Shown here piece after piece: positions 8,562-12,069 of a DNA stretch of 12,069 nucleotides; the stretch's first letter is position 1, and each line of letters opens with the position of its first letter. Source of the DNA: CAZLPW01 sp964561495 (GTDB taxonomy: Bacteria > Fidelibacterota > Marinisomatia > Marinisomatales > UBA1611); assembly GCA_964561495.1 (NCBI GenBank), contig CAZLPW010000061.1:1-12069 (forward strand), read 5' to 3'. Below the pieces are notes generated by a model. It was given only the letters and a program-made list of their open reading frames with translations. It did no database searches and was not told the origin of the DNA. A program made the position numbers and the translations under genes.

Positions 8562-8582
8562 GTGTACTAACATTAAGTACAC
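8562..8582. promoter_or_regulatory. Perfect 7-7-7 palindrome at the predicted transcription start (operator candidate)
   Basis: GTGTACT, seven bases, then AGTACAC: both arms are perfect. It begins two bases downstream of the -7 element (8584-8591) and so should overlap the start point and first transcribed bases. A dimeric repressor site or a 5'-end mRNA stem-loop would both fit. The motif does not match an operator I can name. Confidence 0.5.
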
Positions 8583-8583
8583 C

Positions 8584-8615
8584 CAAAGTTATTTTATTTT
8601 AAATTATCTTGTCAA
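8584..8615 (-). promoter_or_regulatory. Bacteroidota-type promoter for the pseudo-caspase operon
   Basis: On the minus strand TTG (8613-8615, within TTGACA) is followed after 21 bases by TAACTTTG (8584-8591), a full match to the TAnnTTTG -7 element of Bacteroidota primary-sigma promoters with a spacing in the known range. The start point would be near 8579, giving a leader of about 160 nt before the ATG at 8420. The rest of that leader (8439-8561) is AT-rich and shows no recognisable riboswitch or small ORF. Confidence 0.55.
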
Positions 8616-8642
8616 GAAATATAATAATGTAAAAAAATAAGT

Positions 8643-9215
8643 TTATTTATCTACATTTTTTTTTTCAAGAGGCGCATATTTTTGCCAAAACCTTACAGAT
8701 TCTGCCCAAGATTGAGATTCATAATATGCTTTTGTTCCTCCCTTTAATTCTAACTGATTTCGCATCATAGTAACTGGTCCCATTGGCATTGTATCTAATC
8801 CTTCAGGTATAGCATGAAAACTAATTAATTCCCAATCACCTTCCGTTGAATTCTCATCATTTTCTTTCAAAACATCATTCCTATAACAAATTAGCTCTAC
8901 TGCTCCAGTTTTTAAAGGTACGCCTGAAGATGCCGTTATTCTAACATACGGTTCTTCATCATCTTGTCTTGCAATAAAACTAGCATTTAGTTTTGTACCT
9001 TGATCTATCTTAACATAAGGGCAAATAAATTTATTTATTATTGTTTTTTTTGCGAAAACGACTCTAACCCCCTCTCTATATCCCTCAGTAAAATCCCCTT
9101 TAATCATTTGATTCTGAGCATGACAGGCTATCTCTTCGAAACTAAGCTCTGATGAATAAGTTTTACCTGAGTTTTTTTTCTGCCTACGTACAAAATTATT
9201 TACTGCAACTATCAT
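8643..9215 (-). CDS. DUF3228-like protein of unknown function
   Basis: A 190-residue soluble protein with no signal peptide or membrane segment. It resembles the DUF3228 family, from memory of its signatures: an N-terminal NNFVRRQ-like start, FEEI near residue 30, GYREGV, VELICYRNDVL, then DWELISFHA, and a highly characteristic MPMGPVTMMRNQLELKGGT followed by a Trp-rich C-terminus (SWAESVRFWQKYAP). The length fits the family, whose function is not known. I chose the ATG at 9215 because a perfect AGGAGG lies six bases upstream. The reading frame stays open nine codons further to a TTG at 9242, but that start would overlap the Shine-Dalgarno sequence and leave little or no leader. It is transcribed divergently from the kinase/DUF92 gene. 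No stem-loop terminator is seen after it. Confidence 0.75.
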   Translation of the reverse strand: MIVAVNNFVRRQKKNSGKTYSSELSFEEIACHAQNQMIKGDFTEGYREGVRVVFAKKTIINKFICPYVKIDQGTKLNASFIARQDDEEPYVRITASSGVPLKTGAVELICYRNDVLKENDENSTEGDWELISFHAIPEGLDTMPMGPVTMMRNQLELKGGTKAYYESQSWAESVRFWQKYAPLEKKNVDK

Positions 9216-9221
9216 TTTAAA

Positions 9222-9227
9222 CCTCCT
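9222..9227 (-). promoter_or_regulatory. Shine-Dalgarno AGGAGG that fixes the start at 9215
   Basis: AGGAGG on the minus strand with a six-base spacer (TTTAAA) to the ATG at 9213-9215. It is the strongest ribosome binding site in the window. A -10-like TATACT (9243-9248) further upstream would give a short leader of about 20 nt. Confidence 0.8.
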
Positions 9228-9242
9228 ACGCTTTTTAAACAA

Positions 9243-9248
9243 AGTATA
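9243..9248 (-). promoter_or_regulatory. -10-like element for the DUF3228-like gene
   Basis: TATACT on the minus strand (5/6 to TATAAT), within TATACTTTG. Its position suits a start point near 9236, just before the Shine-Dalgarno sequence. No convincing -35 or -33 element is seen at normal spacing, so this call is weak. Confidence 0.3.
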
Positions 9249-9258
9249 TCACTAATCA

Positions 9259-9289
9259 TTGTTAATAAAAATCACTTCCTATAACTTTT
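9259..9289 (+). promoter_or_regulatory. Candidate promoter for the kinase/DUF92 gene
   Basis: TTG (9259-9261), 20 bases, then TAACTTTT (9282-9289), one mismatch from TAnnTTTG. The expected start point falls at about the ATG (9293), and no Shine-Dalgarno sequence precedes that ATG, so a leaderless mRNA is possible. Confidence 0.35.
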
Positions 9290-9292
9290 ACT

Positions 9293-10378
9293 ATGATTTC
9301 TTTTTCATGGAAACTTTTTGGAGATGACTGGCTTACCTTTTTCATCTTTCTTTCAATTGTTTTAATTATTATCGGAATCAGTGAATTGATTAGGTACTAT
9401 ATGTTACTTTCTAATGAACATAATAGAAAGCTAGTCCATATTGTTGTTGGCCTTTTATGTAGCATTTCACCTAATCTATTTCAATCAAATTTACAGCCAA
9501 TACTATTAGGCTTTCTTTTTTTTGCTTTGAATTTAATTGCATTTAAAATAGATAGATTTAAAGGTATGCACTCTTTAAATCGCATTTCTTATGGTACAAT
9601 ATTTTTCCCTGTTTCTTATATCATTTTGACTTGTTTTTTTTGGGAATTTTCTTACCATATAACTCTTTCTTTAATGTTATTATCAATTGCTGATCCCTTA
9701 GCTTCATTAATAGGCCAAATAATTAAGAATCCTAAATACATTTATCCTTGGTATGATAAAAAATCAATTCAAGGATCTGCGACAATGTTTTTAAGTAGTT
9801 TTATTATTATTTATATATTAGCACCAAATATTTTCCCAAATGAAAATCCAAATATTTTTAAATTTTCATTTTTTTTAGCATCACTAGCTACATTGGCTGA
9901 GTTAATTAGTTATAAAGGGAGCGATAATTTTTCTATCCCAATTCTATCTTTTATTGGCATTCACTGTTTTCAAATCACATTGGAAAATTTTCAATTAATA
10001 ATGGCGACTGTGACTATATTTTTTTTCATAGCATATTATTTTCAATTAGTTGATTTCAGTGGCCTTTCTGGTGGATGCATAATGGCGCTAATTATAATTA
10101 CAATGGGAGGAGTAAAATTCCTTATACCATTATGTGTATTTTTTATTTTCTCTTCATTAATTGGAAAAATTATTGGACTTAAACAAAATACCCATCGAAA
10201 TCATCCAAAACGGAATATTTCACAGGTGATTGCAAATGGATCTATAAGTCTTATTATTTGTATTGTTGGATATTTTACAAAAGATGATGGTTCATATGTT
10301 TGGGAGGTCCCTAATAGAGGATATTTTTTTATTTCTCTCATCTGTATCTGCTGCCAATTCAGATACTTGGGCTACTGA
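9293..10378 (+). CDS. Phytol/dolichol kinase-like domain fused to DUF92, 5' part of a frameshifted gene
   Basis: A 361-residue polytopic membrane protein in its own frame; about the first 345 residues are meaningful. Residues 1 to about 245 resemble CTP-dependent phytol/dolichol kinases (VTE5-like): RKLVHI (45-50), SYGTIFFPVSY (99-109), ADPLASLIG (133-141), KKSIQGSATMF (156-166) and AELISYKGSDNFSIP (202-216). From about 250 the sequence is DUF92/VTE6-like (GLSGGCIMA, then SQVIANGSISL). In plants VTE5 makes phytyl phosphate and VTE6 phytyl diphosphate, so the fusion may carry out both steps on a prenyl alcohol; the substrate here is inferred. The frame breaks in a T7 run (10324-10330), after which 15 residues of unrelated sequence lead to a stop. 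Removing one T gives a continuous 492-residue protein spanning 9293-10772. The ATG at 9293 precedes the expected first membrane helix. Confidence 0.75.
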   Translation: MISFSWKLFGDDWLTFFIFLSIVLIIIGISELIRYYMLLSNEHNRKLVHIVVGLLCSISPNLFQSNLQPILLGFLFFALNLIAFKIDRFKGMHSLNRISYGTIFFPVSYIILTCFFWEFSYHITLSLMLLSIADPLASLIGQIIKNPKYIYPWYDKKSIQGSATMFLSSFIIIYILAPNIFPNENPNIFKFSFFLASLATLAELISYKGSDNFSIPILSFIGIHCFQITLENFQLIMATVTIFFFIAYYFQLVDFSGLSGGCIMALIIITMGGVKFLIPLCVFFIFSSLIGKIIGLKQNTHRNHPKRNISQVIANGSISLIICIVGYFTKDDGSYVWEVPNRGYFFISLICICCQFRYLGY

Positions 10379-10772
10379 AATAGGTAAATTATCAAAAACA
10401 AAACCAGTTTCAATTATTGGTTTTAAAAAAATGGAGCCTGGTCTTTCTGGGGGAATAACGCATATCGGTACATTTGGCTCTTTATTAGGATCAATTACTA
10501 TTGGAGCAGTTAGTTACGCATTAGGTGTAGATGTAATCGTTTTTTTCGGAATAGAATTAACAGGTTTCATTGGTTCACTAATCGACTCAGTTTTGGGTGC
10601 AACATTTCAGGTTAAGTTTATAACACCAGATGGAAAAATAACGGAGACGCATTCAATAAATTCAGAACAAATCAAAGGAATAAAATGGATAGATAACAAT
10701 ATAGTTAATTTTTTTTGTACCTTAAGTGCACCAATCTTAATGTACATTTATCTTTTATATTTTTATCTGTAA
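10263..10772 (+). CDS. DUF92 (VTE6-like) C-terminal part of the frameshifted kinase fusion
   Basis: This is the downstream half of the gene above, in the +1 frame. The frame is open from 10263 (a TTG), but family sequence begins only after the T7 run at about 10328; the part before it is out-of-frame overlap, and there is no credible independent start. From there the DUF92 landmarks follow in order: SAANSDTWATEIG, GLSGGITHIGTFGS, GSLIDSVLGATFQ, and GIKWIDNNIVNF near the C-terminus, with several membrane helices. The domain is complete to its natural end at TAA (10770-10772). The fragment alone would lack the first DUF92 helices and is unlikely to work. It is either the tail of a gene broken in the assembly, a true pseudogene, or a product made by slippage. 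Confidence 0.72.
   Translation: MLDILQKMMVHMFGRSLIEDIFLFLSSVSAANSDTWATEIGKLSKTKPVSIIGFKKMEPGLSGGITHIGTFGSLLGSITIGAVSYALGVDVIVFFGIELTGFIGSLIDSVLGATFQVKFITPDGKITETHSINSEQIKGIKWIDNNIVNFFCTLSAPILMYIYLLYFYL
10324..10330 (+). other. One-base frameshift in a T7 run
   Basis: Seven T in a row. With seven, the frame runs into TGA at 10376-10378. With six, the codons read on as GYFLFLSSVSAANSDTW, joining both halves of DUF92 without loss. Sequencing or assembly error, real mutation and polymerase slippage all fit. Confidence 0.8.
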
Positions 10773-10778
10773 TAGGAC

Positions 10779-10812
10779 TAGTTAGATACAATATTCTTTT
10801 TGTATCTAACTA
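10779..10812. terminator. Perfect 13-bp hairpin between convergent genes, possible bidirectional terminator
   Basis: TAGTTAGATACAA, an eight-base loop (TATTCTTT) and TTGTATCTAACTA pair perfectly, starting six bases after the DUF92 stop and ending 32 bases before the stop of the convergent DUF350-like gene. There is no U-tract directly after the stem on either strand; the nearest T run on the plus strand is about 15 bases on. The position suits a terminator serving both directions, but the missing U-tract lowers confidence. Confidence 0.5.
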
Positions 10813-10844
10813 ATCAAGTTACTTAATATTTTTTAAATTACCTT

Positions 10845-11072
10845 TTATACGAGTAATCCCACCATCACAATTAGGGAAATAAATATCAAAGCAACTCCCA
10901 TATTACCTTTTTTTATTTCCTCCCACTCATCAATCTCAGTAGAGAGCATATCAAAAACTTTTAAGGCAATTCCAATTCCAAATGCAAAACCAACAGCGGC
11001 TGTAATTGACCAACCTACTGCCCTACCATATTGGGTTAAAAGCCCACTCCATGAATTAGGATCTTGAAGCAT
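10845..11072 (-). CDS. Short DUF350-like membrane protein
   Basis: A 75-residue protein with two predicted membrane helices (about 18-40 and 58-75) joined by an acidic loop. The stretch FDMLSTEIDEWEEIKKGN followed by MGVALI matches the repeat of DUF350 membrane proteins as I remember it. Those usually carry two such units and four helices (about 130 residues), so this is a half-length form that may work as a dimer. A good AAGGAG (11078-11083) sits five bases before the ATG and overlaps the stop codon of the upstream gene, which suggests coupled translation in one operon. The function of the family is not established. The protein ends directly after the second helix. Confidence 0.75.
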   Translation of the reverse strand: MLQDPNSWSGLLTQYGRAVGWSITAAVGFAFGIGIALKVFDMLSTEIDEWEEIKKGNMGVALIFISLIVMVGLLV

Positions 11073-11082
11073 TTTTACTCCT

Positions 11083-11523
11083 TTATATTATTTTTAAAGT
11101 TATTTTTTGCATAAACTCTGATGAATCAATCTCGCCATTAGCTAATCTTATTGCAGTTTTTGAAGAACATATGGCTACAAATGTATTGACCTCTCCCTTT
11201 GAAGATGGAACATTCACAGTTACTTGAATATTTTCAGGTGTGTAAGCATTTGTAAGGCCCATATCTTTTTGATGCGAAACTGCTTGACCAGATGCCGCAA
11301 AGCCAACAACCATAAACATTTCAAAATTATTTCTTCCACTTTCAAGAGCCATTGAAAAGACGCCTTCATCAAAAACAAATGTAGTCACATCAATGCTTAT
11401 CCTATAAGACTTACATACATTTTGCACCTTTTTCTTAAATGCATAATTAGGATATAAGCCATTGGCTGACAACAGTGTCAACAACAATATAGTTCTAAAG
11501 AGATTTTCTAATTTTTTATTCAT
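11083..11523 (-). CDS. Small exported protein of unknown function
   Basis: A 146-residue protein I do not recognise. With the ATG at 11523 the N-terminus is a classic signal peptide: NKK, a hydrophobic stretch (about 9-20) and a likely cleavage site near residues 20-28. The mature part looks mostly beta, with a hydrophobic FMVVGFAASGQAV segment (residues 70-82) and two Cys (37 and 99) that could form a disulfide. The frame is open upstream to 11580, overlapping hutI; ATGs at 11544 and 11535 also lie after the hutI stop and cannot be excluded. A weak GGCGG precedes the ATG at 11523. It sits between hutI (32 bp gap) and the DUF350-like gene (10 bp gap), all on the minus strand, so it is probably co-transcribed. 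Its link to histidine degradation is unclear. Confidence 0.65.
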   Translation of the reverse strand: MNKKLENLFRTILLLTLLSANGLYPNYAFKKKVQNVCKSYRISIDVTTFVFDEGVFSMALESGRNNFEMFMVVGFAASGQAVSHQKDMGLTNAYTPENIQVTVNVPSSKGEVNTFVAICSSKTAIRLANGEIDSSEFMQKITLKII

Positions 11524-11555
11524 TACCGCCAACATTTCAGGCATGATTTTACATT

Positions 11556-12069
11556 TTAAGAGACCTCTGTACAAGACCAATTTAATATTTTTCCTGATTT
11601 AATTACGTGTTTAACTGGATGATCAGTAACCATAAATGGAATTTTTATATAATTTTCAAAATCCCAAACAATCAAATCAGAATTTTTTCCAACCTCGATT
11701 GAACCAGTAACATCTTCAAGAAACAAACTTTTTGCACTTGTATAAGTTGCAGCCTTAATTGCGTCTAATGGATTCATACCAAGAAAAATACATGCTAGAG
11801 ATATTATAAAACTCATAGATTGAATATTACAACTACCTGGATTATAATCGGTAGCTAAGGCAATTTCCAATCCCATCCTTTTCATTTTTTTATATGGAGC
11901 ATACTTTTTTTCACCCAATGAAAAAGTTGTACCTGGCAAAAGAATACCAATAACATTCTTTTCAACCATTTTTTGGATGCCTTTTTTACTAACATTCATA
12001 AGATGATCAGCGCTAATTGCAGAGATTTCTCCAGCCAATTCTCCTCCTCCAAAAGCAGTAAACTCATCT
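11556..12069 (-). CDS. hutI: Imidazolonepropionase, C-terminal part (5' end beyond the window)
   Basis: This metal-dependent amidohydrolase opens 4-imidazolone-5-propionate to N-formimino-L-glutamate, the third step of histidine degradation, in the cytoplasm. The window holds the C-terminal 170 codons, starting in the DE of the metal-site HxDE region. Family landmarks follow: GGGELAG, SADHL (conserved His at 12003-12005), GILLPGTTFSLG, ALATDYNPGS (metal-binding Asp), and a closing beta segment GSIEVGKNSDLIVWDFENY with an IPF...VKHVIKSGKIL end. Key residues within the window appear intact. The frame stays open to the right edge, so the TTG at 12038 is not the real start. The stop (TAA, 11556-11558) is followed by a small exported-protein gene and a DUF350-like gene on the same strand. 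No other hut gene is visible here. Confidence 0.93.
   Translation of the reverse strand, partial: DEFTAFGGGELAGEISAISADHLMNVSKKGIQKMVEKNVIGILLPGTTFSLGEKKYAPYKKMKRMGLEIALATDYNPGSCNIQSMSFIISLACIFLGMNPLDAIKAATYTSAKSLFLEDVTGSIEVGKNSDLIVWDFENYIKIPFMVTDHPVKHVIKSGKILNWSCTEVS

Noticed and set aside
9216..9242. Longer DUF3228-like protein starting at a TTG at 9242
   Set aside because: It would translate through the perfect AGGAGG (9222-9227), and the -10-like element lies directly at that start.
10263..10772. Independent small DUF92 gene
   Set aside because: Its first 65 bases encode no family sequence, it has no credible start, and the domain's missing N-terminal part is found in the other frame directly upstream.
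11524..11580. Longer start for the small exported protein overlapping hutI
   Set aside because: The added residues spoil the signal peptide, and the start at 11580 lies inside the hutI coding end. ATGs at 11544 and 11535 remain possible but have no better ribosome binding site.
11556..12038. hutI as a complete short gene starting at TTG 12038
   Set aside because: The frame continues to the window edge with family sequence (DEFTAFGGGE), so the gene is truncated by the window.

Overview
The window is AT-rich (about one third G+C by eye) and looks like a chromosomal piece from a Gram-negative member of the FCB (Bacteroidota/Chlorobiota/Marinimicrobia-like) assemblage, possibly a marine uncultured lineage. 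This is an inference. It rests on a TTG-N21-TAACTTTG promoter of the Bacteroidota type, several start codons with no Shine-Dalgarno sequence, large exported multi-FN3 proteins, and a kinase/DUF92 fusion. No rRNA, tRNA, CRISPR array or mobile element was seen.

Region 1 (2-8420, all minus strand, read right to left) is a three-gene operon. It starts with a 1616-residue exported protein, then a 1005-residue paralogue 25 bp downstream, then a small membrane-anchored PKD-like protein 6 bp further on. Both large proteins share one layout: signal peptide, carboxypeptidase-regulatory-like domain(s), FN3 domains that strictly alternate between two subtypes, two CARDB-like beta domains, and a C-terminal caspase-like (clan CD, C14-type) domain. 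In both caspase-like domains the catalytic His and the catalytic Cys are replaced, by Glu/Asp in the longer protein and Phe/Thr in the shorter. They therefore look like a matched pair of extracytoplasmic pseudo-caspases. This operon is the best candidate here for an undescribed system. A well-formed promoter, with a perfect 7-7-7 palindrome over the expected start point, lies 160 bp upstream.

Region 2 (8643-10772) holds a DUF3228-like gene on the minus strand with a perfect AGGAGG. Divergent from it is a membrane gene that joins a phytol/dolichol-kinase-like domain to a DUF92 (VTE6-like) domain. The second gene is split by a one-base frameshift at a run of seven T. A 13-bp hairpin separates it from the next block.

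Region 3 (10845-12069, minus strand) is a tight gene row: the 3' part of hutI (imidazolonepropionase, running off the right edge), a small exported protein of unknown function, and a 75-residue DUF350-like membrane protein. The hutI gene points to histidine degradation; the two small genes have no evident link to that pathway.
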